This document shows, piece by piece, positions 11,104 to 23,017 of a stretch of 64,000 nucleotides of DNA (position 1 is its first letter; every line of letters starts with the position of its first letter). Under the pieces are notes generated by a model. The model worked only from the letters and a program-made list of their open reading frames with translations. It ran no database searches and was not told where the DNA came from. The stretch is from contig NC_017249.1 in the NCBI RefSeq assembly GCF_000284375.1, positions 4,814,001 through 4,878,000 of the forward strand, written 5' to 3'. A program made the position numbers and the translations under genes. The stretch comes from Bradyrhizobium japonicum USDA 6 (lineage in GTDB: Bacteria; Pseudomonadota; Alphaproteobacteria; Rhizobiales; Xanthobacteraceae).

Positions 11104-11964
11104 ATGGAACAGCCGAGCGGACACGCAGAGAATGCGGATCAGATCGCCTATTGGAACGGTCCGAGCGGGCAGCGCTGGGCCGATCGGCACGCGGCCCAGG
11201 AGAGCCTGCTCGGCCCCATCGCCGACGTGCTGATCGATCGCGCCAGGCCGAAGCCGGGCGAGCGGGTGCTCGATGTCGGCTGCGGCTCCGGCGCGACGAC
11301 GTTCGCGTTCGCGAAAGCGGTCGCGCCCGATGGCTTCGCGCTCGGCCTCGACGTTTCCGACCCGATGCTGTCGCAGGCACGCGCGTTTGCGCCAAAAGGC
11401 CTGCCGCTCGATTTCGTGCTGGCGGATGCGACGGTCCATCCGTTCGAGCCGGTGAGCTTTGACCTGTTGGCGTCGCGCTTCGGCGTGATGTTCTTCGCCG
11501 ATCCCGTTGCGTCCTTCACCAACCTCCGCCGCGCGCTGAAGCCCTCGGGGCGGCTCGCCTTCGCCTGCTGGCGCGAGCCGAAGGAAAATCCGTGGATGAT
11601 GGCGCCGCTGATGGCGGTCTACAAACATGTCCCGAAGATGCCGCCGGTCGGGCCGGAAGAGCCGGGCCCGTTCGCCTTCGCCTCGGAAGAGCGCGTGACG
11701 CGCATCCTGAAGGGCGCCGGCTTCGTGGACGTGGCGATGGTGCCGCACAATCTCGCGATGGATGTCGCGATCGGCGGCGGGCTCGATGCGGCGGTCGAGG
11801 GCGCGCTCCAGATCGGCCCCGCCAGCCGCGCGCTGCAGGGCCATCCGCCGGAGACATATGCGGCCGCAAAAGCCTCGATCCGTGAGATGCTCACGCCGTT
11901 CCTCAAAGGACAGAGCGTTGCGCTCCAGGGCGCAATCTGGATCGTGACGGCGAAGGCGGCGTAG
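11104..11964 (+). CDS. Class I SAM-dependent methyltransferase
   Basis: 286 residues. SAM-binding motif I is VLDVGCGSGATTF (55-67), with an acidic residue at the end of strand 2 (LGLDVSDPML) and the post-motif region FDLLASRFGVMFFADP typical of the methyltransferase 11/25 group. The substrate is unknown. ATG 11104 has a strong GGAGGGG site 7 nt upstream; the frame is open further upstream without a ribosome site. It is followed by a palindromic dispersed repeat and then a convergent metal transporter gene. Confidence 0.83.
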   Translation: MEQPSGHAENADQIAYWNGPSGQRWADRHAAQESLLGPIADVLIDRARPKPGERVLDVGCGSGATTFAFAKAVAPDGFALGLDVSDPMLSQARAFAPKGLPLDFVLADATVHPFEPVSFDLLASRFGVMFFADPVASFTNLRRALKPSGRLAFACWREPKENPWMMAPLMAVYKHVPKMPPVGPEEPGPFAFASEERVTRILKGAGFVDVAMVPHNLAMDVAIGGGLDAAVEGALQIGPASRALQGHPPETYAAAKASIREMLTPFLKGQSVALQGAIWIVTAKAA

Positions 11965-11980
11965 GCGCCGCTCCATCCAC

Positions 11981-12066
11981 CGTCATTGCGAGCGTAGCGA
12001 AGCAATCCAGACTGCCTTCGCGGAGACAGTCTGGATTGCTTCGTCGCTTCGCTCCTCGCAATGACG
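11981..12066. repeat. Palindromic intergenic repeat (CATTGCGAGCG family)
   Basis: An 86-bp near-perfect inverted repeat. It begins CGTCATTGCGAGCGTAGCGA and ends with the complementary CGCAATGACG; an inner arm AATCCAGACTG pairs with CAGTCTGGATT. It sits between convergent genes. The sequence is of a type widely dispersed in Bradyrhizobium genomes (recognised from memory) and can fold into one long hairpin. Confidence 0.85.
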
Positions 12067-12087
12067 ACGTGGACGGGCCTATGAGTC

Positions 12088-13062
12088 CTACACCACATCA
12101 TCCGGCGCCAGCGCGCACCCGTTATCCGGATGCGTCTCGATCTGGAGCGTGGTGTGGCCGATGCGGAAGGACGCCCTCAGCATCTGCGCCGTCTCCATCA
12201 GGAATGCATCGCCGGCCCCGGCGGGCATCACGAGATGGCAGGTCAGCGCCGTCTCGGTGGTCGAGATCGGCCAGACGTGGAGATCGTGGATTCCCGAGAC
12301 GCCGGGCCGCTCCAGCAGAAAGACCTTGATCGCGGCGATGTCGGTGCCCTTCGGCGCAGCCGCCATCGACATGTCGATGGAGCCGCGCAGCAGGCTGGTG
12401 GTGCTCCACAGGATGGTGGCGCAGATGACGAGGCTGGTGACGGGATCGAGCCAGAGCCAGCCGGTCCAGATGATCAGCGCCGCCGAGATCACGACGCCGA
12501 GCGAGACCGCGGCGTCGGCCGCCATGTGCAGATAGGCGCCCTCGATGTTGATGTCGTCCTTGCGTCCGCGCGCGAACAGCATGGCGGTAAAACCGTTGAT
12601 GAGGATGCCGATGCCGGCGACCACCATCACGGTGACGCCCGCAACCGGCTCCGGCTCGCGCAGCCGCAAGATCGCTTCCCAGCCGATCGCGCCGGTCGCG
12701 ACCAGCAGGAACACCGCGTTCGCCAGCGCCGCCAGGATGGTGGAGGCGCGAAAGCCATAGGTGAAGCGGCCACTCGGCGCGCGCCTTGCCGCGATCGATG
12801 CGCACCACGCCACGACCAGGCCGAGCACGTCGCTGAGATTATGGCCGGCATCGGCGAGGAGCGCGGTGGAGTTGCCGATATAGCCGTAGATCGCCTCGGC
12901 CACGACCAGCGCGGTGTTGAGCGAAATGCCGATCGCGAATGCCGTGCCGAAATTCGCGGGCGCATGGACATGCGCGTGGCCAGGACCGTGGTTATGCCCG
13001 TGATCATGCCCGTGGCCGGCATGATCATGGTGGTGATGTCCGTGATGGTCGTGGCTGCCCAA
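12088..13062 (-). CDS. Cation diffusion facilitator (Zn/Co/Cd exporter) with His-rich N terminus
   Basis: 324 residues, six predicted membrane helices, CzcD/ZitB type. It exchanges cytoplasmic divalent metal for protons. The first 30 residues are very rich in His. Metal-site motifs are DAGHNLSDV in helix 2 and HMAADAAVSL in helix 5, and a C-terminal cytoplasmic metallochaperone-like domain ends the protein. The start is taken as TTG 13062, three bases after the stop of the RND pump gene, so the gene is probably translationally coupled to it. Another start inside the His-rich stretch is not obvious. It is the last gene of the metal-efflux operon. Confidence 0.88.
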   Translation of the reverse strand: MGSHDHHGHHHHDHAGHGHDHGHNHGPGHAHVHAPANFGTAFAIGISLNTALVVAEAIYGYIGNSTALLADAGHNLSDVLGLVVAWCASIAARRAPSGRFTYGFRASTILAALANAVFLLVATGAIGWEAILRLREPEPVAGVTVMVVAGIGILINGFTAMLFARGRKDDINIEGAYLHMAADAAVSLGVVISAALIIWTGWLWLDPVTSLVICATILWSTTSLLRGSIDMSMAAAPKGTDIAAIKVFLLERPGVSGIHDLHVWPISTTETALTCHLVMPAGAGDAFLMETAQMLRASFRIGHTTLQIETHPDNGCALAPDDVV

Positions 13063-13064
13063 AT

Positions 13065-17249
<4,185 letters not shown>

Positions 17250-17253
<4 letters not shown>

Positions 17254-18524
17254 CGCGCGCTCTCCCGGGCCAGCGCAAAGGGATTGCCGACGAGGCCTTC
17301 GATGGTCGCAACGCCGGCATGGAAGTTCTGCAGCGCCTCCTGCTCGCGCAGCCGCGCCTGGGTGACGCTCGCCTGGGCGTCGAGCACCTCGAGCAGGGTG
17401 AAGCGGCCCTGGCCATAGCCTTGCGAGATCGCCTCGGACGCTTCGACGGCCTTGGGGATGGCGGTCTCGCGCAGCACCGCGAGCTCGCGCAGCGAGCCCT
17501 GCAGCGAGTCGTAGGCGCGGCCGGCGACCACGATCAGCGTGTTGCGGTTGGCTTCGCGCTCGGCCCTTGTCTTGGCGAGGCTTTCCTGCGCCGAGAGGAT
17601 GTTGCCCTGGTTCTGGTCGAACACGGGGATCGGCACCGAGACGGTGAGGCGCACCGCGTCGTCGTTGCTCTCGTTGAAATGGCGCCATCCCGCCGCGATC
17701 CGCACGTCGGGATAGGGCCTTAAGCGCGCCATCAACAGCTCGGCGTTGCGCTGGGCATAGACCGCGGTCCAGCGCACCAGCTGCGGATTGGCATCGATGG
17801 CGGCGACGACCGACTGGAACGTCGGCGTCTTTCCCGTGGTGTCGAGCCGGCCGGAGACCTCGCCGAATTTTGCCGCGGGATCCCCCATCAGCACTGCAAG
17901 CTCGCGCCTGGCACTCGCCAGCGTTGCCTTGAAGCGCTCGCGGTCGGCCTTCACCAGGGCGGACGCGACCTCGGCGCGCCCGGTCTCGGCCGGCGAGGAG
18001 GCGCCGGCCTCGACGCGGCGGCGCAGCAGCGGCGTCAGGCGGTCGATCGCGGCGATCTGCTCGTCGAGGATCTGGATGCGCCGCTGCGCGCCGAGCACGC
18101 TGAGGAAGGCGATCGCAGTCTCTGACAGCACCTCCAGCCTGACGGCCTTGCGCTGGATCGCGGCCACCTCGATGCCGGCGGCGCCTGCGGCGATCCGCGC
18201 ATCACGCTTGCCGAACAGCTCGAAGGCCTGGCTGATCTGGAGCGTGGTCTCGGCCGATCTTGTGCCGCGATAGATGCCCGATCCGAACGAATTGTCCTGT
18301 TCATAGGACAGTTCCGGATTGAGCAGCGCGCCGGCCTGGATGCGCTGCCCCGTGGCGATGCCGACGTCGCGCTCTGCTGCGGTGAGCCGCGGGCTCGCGG
18401 CCAGCGCACGCGATAGCGCGCTCCGCATCGTCAGCGTCTGGGCGTGTGTGTGCTGCGTCAGCCAGGGGCCAACGAAAATTGCCATCGCGCACGCCAGGCG
18501 CGCAGCAGTCCGTCTGCAAGACAT
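17250..18524 (-). CDS. czcC: RND outer-membrane channel (TolC/CzcC family)
   Basis: 424 residues from ATG 18524. A Sec signal peptide (ACAMAIFVGPWLTQHTHAQ) leads into two outer-membrane efflux-protein repeats rich in helical coiled coil, e.g. ALSRALAASPRLTAAERD and the second-half SVPIPVFDQNQGNILSAQESL signature. It forms the trimeric outer-membrane exit duct for the metal pump. ATG 18524 is chosen over an upstream in-frame ATG at 18560 because it places the charged n-region directly before the hydrophobic core. Confidence 0.9.
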
Positions 18525-18584
18525 GAAGGTGACCTGTGAACAATCGTATCGTGGGCGCACGGGCGCCCGGCTGATCAGTTCAGG

Positions 18585-18995
18585 TCAGGTGTTTGGGGGC
18601 GGAGAGTCGGTGTCGGGCGCAATGCCGAGCAGCGCAGGCTCGCGCTGCGGAGTTGGTGCGGCAACGATGTCACCGGCAGCTCCAGCCGGCAGCGGCTGCG
18701 CGACGGCGACCGAGAAGCAGCCGTGGCAGTGATGGCCGCCGAGCGCCTTGTGATCGCCATGACCCGCGGCAGACCCGTCTTCGACAATCGAGGCGATCTC
18801 CGAGCCGCCGGAGGGGCTGGTGACATCGATGTCGTGCGCGCCATGGAGCGCGCCGGACAGCAGATACATGACCGCAACGAGCACAGCCACGAGCCCGCGC
18901 CAGTTGCGCAGGCGGCTGGATCGATGGGCTCGGCGGATCGCGGTCACGGTATCACTCAGGTTCCCCGGTTCGCTCCGGTAGCATGGCGGCCGCAA
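18585..18995 (-). CDS. Small His/Cys-rich exported protein heading the czc operon
   Basis: 136 residues. A hydrophobic segment (GLVAVLVAVMYLLSGALHG) at about 34-52 could be a signal anchor. It is followed by a hydrophilic part with HGAHD, HGDHKALGGHHCHGC and Pro-rich termini. Small His-rich proteins of CzcI/CzcE type often head metal-resistance operons, so periplasmic metal binding or sensing is a fair inference, but no firm family match is claimed. The start at 18995 or an internal start nearer the hydrophobic segment are both possible. It lies 60 bp before czcC, the same direction, and just after a copy of the 28-bp element. Confidence 0.6.
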   Translation of the reverse strand: MRPPCYRSEPGNLSDTVTAIRRAHRSSRLRNWRGLVAVLVAVMYLLSGALHGAHDIDVTSPSGGSEIASIVEDGSAAGHGDHKALGGHHCHGCFSVAVAQPLPAGAAGDIVAAPTPQREPALLGIAPDTDSPPPNT

Positions 18996-19004
18996 CGATG
19001 TCGA

Positions 19005-19032
19005 CCCGCTACATTGTTACGTGTGGGGAACT
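19005..19032 (-). promoter_or_regulatory. 28-bp shared element, copy 1 (before the czc operon)
   Basis: Identical at 24 of 28 positions to 19510-19537, with core GTTACGTGTGGGGAACT on the + strand. Read towards the czc genes it has TAACAAT, a -10-like string, 10 bp upstream of the small exported-protein start. The flanks of the two copies differ, so it is likely a control element and not a duplication scar. Confidence 0.5.
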
Positions 19033-19074
19033 TGTTGTCGCGGCCGTCGCGGGCGCGATTGTTCGGTCTGTAAA

Positions 19075-19284
19075 CTAAGTCTGCGAACAGCAATCACCCG
19101 CCTGGATTGGCGGACAGGGGGCCGAGCCGAAGGAGCAAAACACGCAACAGTCGCCTTCCTTCGGCTTCAGCCGTTTGCCGCACCCCGCGCAATCATAGAA
19201 GAACTGACACGCGTCCGCCGGCATGGCCTCGACCGTTTGATGGCCGCACTCTGGACAGGTGAGGGTCGATTCAAGCTGGATCAT
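19075..19284 (-). CDS. GDCCVxC-domain small protein (cysteine form)
   Basis: 69 residues with ten cysteines. A zinc-ribbon-like CPECG (10-14) and DCAGCG (31-36) precede the family signature GDCCVFCSFGSAPCPP (44-59). In this family the second Cys of the signature is replaced by selenocysteine in some members; here every position uses an ordinary TGT/TGC codon. Function is unknown, but members are often found near mercury or other metal transport genes, as here. It lies between the czc operon and a second CDF transporter, on the czc strand. Confidence 0.85.
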   Translation of the reverse strand: MIQLESTLTCPECGHQTVEAMPADACQFFYDCAGCGKRLKPKEGDCCVFCSFGSAPCPPIQAGDCCSQT

Positions 19285-19509
19285 TGCGACTCGGAGCGCT
19301 CAATCGTCATTGCGGCCGTAGTCGCTTTTGAGAAGCCGATACTGGCCGCCTCCTGAGAAAATCGAGGCTATCACAATCCCCGGCCGGCGTCTTGTTTGAG
19401 GCAAGGCTCTCGCAAAGTTGCGTGATCTTTCGCTGTGTTGCGGGAGAGGCCGGCTCCGCAAGGATGCGAAACTGCGTTTGGAACGCTGCGGTCTGAATAG
19501 TGAGAAGGG

Positions 19510-19537
19510 CCCGCAATAATGTTACGTGTGGCGAACT
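19510..19537. promoter_or_regulatory. 28-bp shared element, copy 2 (GDCCVxC / CDF intergenic)
   Basis: Core GTTACGTGTGGCGAACT. It lies in the 355-bp gap (19285-19639) between the divergent GDCCVxC gene (226 bp away) and the CDF gene (102 bp away). On the minus strand it contains TAACATTAT, -10-like, in the same register as copy 1. The rest of the gap shows only a doubtful 69-codon TTG-initiated frame (19307-19516, minus) that is not called as a gene. Confidence 0.5.
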
Positions 19538-19639
19538 GAAGGTCGCACCCGCATGTGTCCTTGTGAATGCAAGCGGCGCCGACCATCGCCATCGCTACCC
19601 GTCGCGTGGTAAGATGGGAACGCCGCGAGGGAGCCTGGA

Positions 19640-20356
19640 ATGCCCGAAGAGTCTTGCTGCTCGCACGATGCGTGCTGCGGGGAAGCCGCCAAACCCCGTA
19701 TGGAGGAAGTCGCCGCGTCAGGCTGCGCCGACTGCTGCTCGGCGGGCGTTCCGGTCTTCGACGGGCTCGATCCGCGATACAAGCGTGTGCTGTGGACCGT
19801 CATCGCCATCAACGCGACGATGTTCGTCAGTGAAATGACGGCGGGCCATTTGGCCGGCTCGCAGGCTCTCAAAGCCGACGCACTCGACTTCCTGGCCGAC
19901 ACCGTCACCTACGGCCTGAGTCTTTCGGTGATCGGCGCGAGCATCAAGACGCGTGCCACCGCCGCGTTGTTCAAGGGGTTGTCGCTCAGTGCCATGGCCG
20001 CCTGGGTGTTCGGGTCAACGCTCTATCAGACCCTGGTCCTGGGGCTCCCGCGTGCGGAGCTGATGGGAGCGATGAGCCTCGCCGCGCTAGCGGCGAACCT
20101 GACCTCGGTTCTCCTGCTCGCGCGCTACAAGGACGGTGACGCCAACGTGCGCTCGGTTTGGCTCTGCTCGCGCAATGACGCGATCGGCAACGTCATCGTG
20201 ATGGTCGCTGCCATCGGTGTATTTGGAACCGCGACGGCATGGCCCGATCTGGCTGTCGCCGCCGTAATGGCTGGAATCTTCCTGACCTCTTCGCTGCAAA
20301 TCTTGCGGCAAGCATGGGCAGAGCATCGCGGCGGGCAAGCTGCCGTGACTGCCTGA
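19640..20356 (+). CDS. CDF-type cation transporter with Cys-rich N terminus
   Basis: 238 residues. The first 35 residues hold three Cys clusters (SCCSHDACCG and CADCC) that could bind thiophilic metal. Six membrane helices follow. The helix-2 motif reads DALDFLADT and the helix-5 region CSRNDAIGN, so the usual His ligands of CDF zinc sites are replaced by Asp; metal preference may differ from the first CDF protein. No C-terminal cytoplasmic domain is present, as in short CDF members. ATG 19640 directly precedes the Cys clusters. It diverges from the GDCCVxC gene. Confidence 0.85.
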   Translation: MPEESCCSHDACCGEAAKPRMEEVAASGCADCCSAGVPVFDGLDPRYKRVLWTVIAINATMFVSEMTAGHLAGSQALKADALDFLADTVTYGLSLSVIGASIKTRATAALFKGLSLSAMAAWVFGSTLYQTLVLGLPRAELMGAMSLAALAANLTSVLLLARYKDGDANVRSVWLCSRNDAIGNVIVMVAAIGVFGTATAWPDLAVAAVMAGIFLTSSLQILRQAWAEHRGGQAAVTA

Positions 20357-20531
20357 GGTGGCCTTTGCGCGCGATACCAAACGCGGAAAGGCCCCAGCCC
20401 GGGGCTGACCGGCTGAGGCCTCATGTGCTCACATTCTCATCCTTGGGACTTGCAGCGCTAACGTGCCCCGCACTGGATCGTTCCGCAGGGCTCGGAATTA
20501 TTTTGCCCTGCTGCCGGGAGGTGCGGCGTTC

Positions 20532-21782
20532 CTAAGCCTTCTCCTCCCAGATCATCGCGAGATGCACGATCGTCTGCACCGCCTTTTCCATGTCCTGCCG
20601 GCTGACCCATTCGAGCCGCGAATGAAACGCGTGCTCGCCGGCGAAGATGTTGGGGCAGGGCAGGCCCATGAAGGACAGGCGCGAGCCGTCGGTGCCGCCG
20701 CGGATCGCGGTGCGCATCGGGCGCAGGCCGGCACGGCGGATCGCCTCGATGGCATATTCGAGGATCTGCGGGTGACGGTCGATCACCTGCTTCATGTTGC
20801 GGTACTGCTCCCTGACCTCGAACTTGTAGGTCGAGCGCGGATAGTCCTTCATCACGTCCTTGACGATGTTCTCGAGCAGGACTTCCTTCTCCTTCAGCCC
20901 TTCCTCGGTGAAGTCGCGCACGATGAAGGAGAGCGTCGCCTGCTCCAGCGCGCCGTCGATGCCGATCGGATGCAGAAAGCCCTGCTTGCCTGACGTCGTC
21001 TCGGGCGAGCAGCCTTCCTTCGGCAGCCGCTCGACGATTGCCGCGGCGATCTTGATCGCGTGCTCCATCTTGCCCTTGGCGTAGCCTGGATGTGCGCTGA
21101 CGCCGTTGATGGTGATGGTGGCGCCGTCGGCCGAGAAGGTCTCGTCCTCGACGCTGCCGGCGCTCTCGCCGTCCATGGTATAGCCGAAATCGGCGCCGAG
21201 CTTCTTCAGGTCGACATTGTCGACGCCACGGCCGATCTCCTCGTCCGGCGTGAACAGGATCTTGATGGTGCCGTGCTTCACATCGGGGTTGTTGATGAAG
21301 AAGTGCGCGGCATCCATGATCTCGGCAACGCCGGCCTTGTTGTCGGCGCCGAGCAGCGTGGTGCCGTCGGTGGTGATGATGTCGTTGCCGATCTGGTTCT
21401 TCAGCGCGGGATGTTCAGTGAAGCGGATCACCTGGCTGGTATCGCCCGGCAGGGTGATATCGCCGCCGCGATAGTCCTTCACCAGCTGCGGCTTGACGTC
21501 CTTGCCGGTCACGTCGGGCGAGGTGTCCATGTGCGAGCAGAAACAGATCACCGGCACCTTCTTGGTCGTATTGGCCGGAATCGTTCCGTAGACGTAGCCG
21601 AAGTCGTCGAGATGCGCGTCGGCGACGCCCATGGCCTTCAGCTCGGCGGCGAGCACGCGGCCGAGATCTTTCTGCTTCTCGGTCGAGGGCGAGGCCGGGG
21701 ATTCCGGATCGGACTGGGTGTCGATGGTGACGTAGCGCAGGAAGCGTTCGGTCACGGTGTGCGAAAAGGAGAGGGAGGACAT
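20532..21782 (-). CDS. pepT: Peptidase T (tripeptide aminopeptidase)
   Basis: 416 residues, normal length for this M20 metallopeptidase, which releases the N-terminal residue from tripeptides in the cytoplasm. Two-zinc ligands are in place: SHMDTSPD, GADNKAG, the catalytic acid in TPDEEIGRG, YTMDGE and the C-terminal GEHAFHS. The start at 21782 gives MSSLSFSHTVTERFLRY, the common N terminus. It follows the HU gene on the same strand across 115 bp. The 175-bp gap to the convergent CDF gene contains only nested GC-rich dyads near 20389-20421. Confidence 0.96.
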   Translation of the reverse strand: MSSLSFSHTVTERFLRYVTIDTQSDPESPASPSTEKQKDLGRVLAAELKAMGVADAHLDDFGYVYGTIPANTTKKVPVICFCSHMDTSPDVTGKDVKPQLVKDYRGGDITLPGDTSQVIRFTEHPALKNQIGNDIITTDGTTLLGADNKAGVAEIMDAAHFFINNPDVKHGTIKILFTPDEEIGRGVDNVDLKKLGADFGYTMDGESAGSVEDETFSADGATITINGVSAHPGYAKGKMEHAIKIAAAIVERLPKEGCSPETTSGKQGFLHPIGIDGALEQATLSFIVRDFTEEGLKEKEVLLENIVKDVMKDYPRSTYKFEVREQYRNMKQVIDRHPQILEYAIEAIRRAGLRPMRTAIRGGTDGSRLSFMGLPCPNIFAGEHAFHSRLEWVSRQDMEKAVQTIVHLAMIWEEKA

Positions 21783-21843
21783 TTCTGGTCAAACCGCCGG
21801 GTCTTGGGGAAGGCTTGGGGGAAGCAGGCGGTATATCAGAAAA

Positions 21844-21862
21844 GCGGGCCGTGATGCGGCCG
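21844..21862 (-). terminator. Weak candidate terminator after the HU gene
   Basis: Minus-strand stem GGCCG/CGGCC (loop of 5) is followed by GCTTTT, about 37 bp after the HU stop. It is short and could let some transcription continue into pepT. Confidence 0.3.
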
Positions 21863-21897
21863 GAACGAAGCGGATCAGGCTTAACGAAACGTAGCTG

Positions 21898-22227
21898 CTA
21901 GATCGCTTCCTTGAGCTCCTTGACCGGGCGGAAGGCGACCTTCTTGCTGGCCTTGATGTGGATCGCCTCGCCGGTGGCGGGGTTGCGGCCGGTGCGGGCG
22001 GCGCGCTTGCGGACCTGGAGGATGCCGAGACCGACGATGCGGACGCGGTCGCCCTTCTTGAGGTGCTTGGCGATCAGATCGACCATGTCGGTCAGGACGG
22101 CCTCGGCGTGCTTCTTCGAGAGGTCCTGGCTCTCCGCAATGTCAGCGGCGAGGTGCTTGAGCGTGATGGTGGCAGGAGCGGCTGCCTTCTTCGCCGAATC
22201 CTTCTTGGCCGAATCCTTCTTAGCCAT
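21898..22227 (-). CDS. hupB: HU-family nucleoid DNA-binding protein with Lys/Ala-rich N tail
   Basis: 109 residues from ATG 22227, which has a strong GGAGG site. The normal HU fold of about 90 residues starts near ITLKHLAADIAESQ. The beta-arm signature GRNPATGEAIHIKASKKVAFRP is the DNA-clamping region. About 18 extra N-terminal residues (AKKDSAKKDSAKKAAAP) form a basic low-complexity tail, and the KDSAKK unit is itself duplicated. HU organises the nucleoid; the tail probably adds non-specific DNA affinity. Confidence 0.95.
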   Translation of the reverse strand: MAKKDSAKKDSAKKAAAPATITLKHLAADIAESQDLSKKHAEAVLTDMVDLIAKHLKKGDRVRIVGLGILQVRKRAARTGRNPATGEAIHIKASKKVAFRPVKELKEAI

Positions 22228-22436
22228 GTCTGGCCTCCTCAATGACAGGGAAGCCCCGGAAAAGCCGGTAAAGCGTGGGGATCCCTCAAAGTTCTCGAAG
22301 GCGTAGACGATTCGGGCGCGGGCTGACTATGCCACGAGTTCCCGACCACCAGTTCCCGCCGGATGCCGGCAATCGCCGACCGTGCCGAGAAAGGCATCGA
22401 GAAGTTCGGGCTAAGACTATGAAGGGATTGCCAAAA

Positions 22437-22513
<77 letters not shown>

Positions 22514-22546
22514 GTGGTTCGCTGAAAGCGCGCGGAACGAGGGGGG

Positions 22547-22574
22547 ACTTAAAGGGGCGACATGTTGAAGTCAA
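22547..22574 (-). promoter_or_regulatory. Candidate sigma-70 promoter of tRNA-Asp
   Basis: Minus strand TTGACT (22574-22569) and TTAAGT (22552-22547), spacer 16 bp, 33 bp before the mature 5' end. Confidence 0.42.
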
Positions 22575-22625
22575 GGACGTTGCGCTTTGTCAGGACGTAT
22601 CGGCTAAGCATTGCTCTGGAAAACG

Positions 22626-22649
22626 AAAAAGGCCGCCAGGCGGCGGCCT
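22626..22649 (-). terminator. Rho-independent terminator after the small membrane-protein gene
   Basis: Minus-strand stem GGCCGCC / GGCGGCC with a 4-nt loop, followed by TTTTTCGTTTT. It ends the transcript from 22876, 24 bp after that gene's stop. Confidence 0.88.
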
Positions 22650-22672
22650 CTGTCAGCCCGAAACAAGGCGTG

Positions 22673-22876
22673 TCAACGAATCTCGGACGTGCCCGCGTTG
22701 GTCACCACCACCGGCTTGCCGGCCTTGATCACGTGGGTCGACTGGGCGGTCTGGCTGTAATCGACGTTGGTGCGGGCTGCGATCCCGAAGCCGGCGACCA
22801 GAATACCAGCAACCAGCGCCACCACCACGATCTTCAGGTGGGTACCGCGATCAGCCGAGTGAAATGAGTGGTTCAT
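22673..22876 (-). CDS. Small single-pass membrane protein of unknown function
   Basis: 67 residues. A polar N terminus (MNHSFHSADRGTHL) is followed by one membrane helix (KIVVVALVAGILVAGFGIAA), then a short exposed tail (NVDYSQTAQSTHVIKAGKPVVV). A good GGGAGG ribosome site precedes ATG 22876, and a strong terminator follows, so this is a real stand-alone gene. No function can be assigned. The tail would be periplasmic if the N terminus stays inside. Confidence 0.75.
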   Translation of the reverse strand: MNHSFHSADRGTHLKIVVVALVAGILVAGFGIAARTNVDYSQTAQSTHVIKAGKPVVVTNAGTSEIR

Positions 22877-23017
22877 CTGAGCCTCCCGACGGGCTTCGCC
22901 GTCGTCTATGGGCTCACGTCTTAAGGACCATCTGTTTCCGGATGGTTTCGCGGGTTCCGCAAAATGGTTTCATTATTACGCCGGCTGGGTTTCGCCGGGC
23001 TTGCGGCCGAGCCGGCT

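Noticed and set aside
19075..19284. Selenocysteine in the GDCCVxC protein
   Set aside because: All signature positions are TGT/TGC codons; there is no in-frame TGA before the real stop.
19307..19516. 69-codon minus-strand frame with TTG start in the metal module
   Set aside because: Starts at the edge of the 28-bp element, has no ribosome site and no family features; kept only as a remark in the gap.
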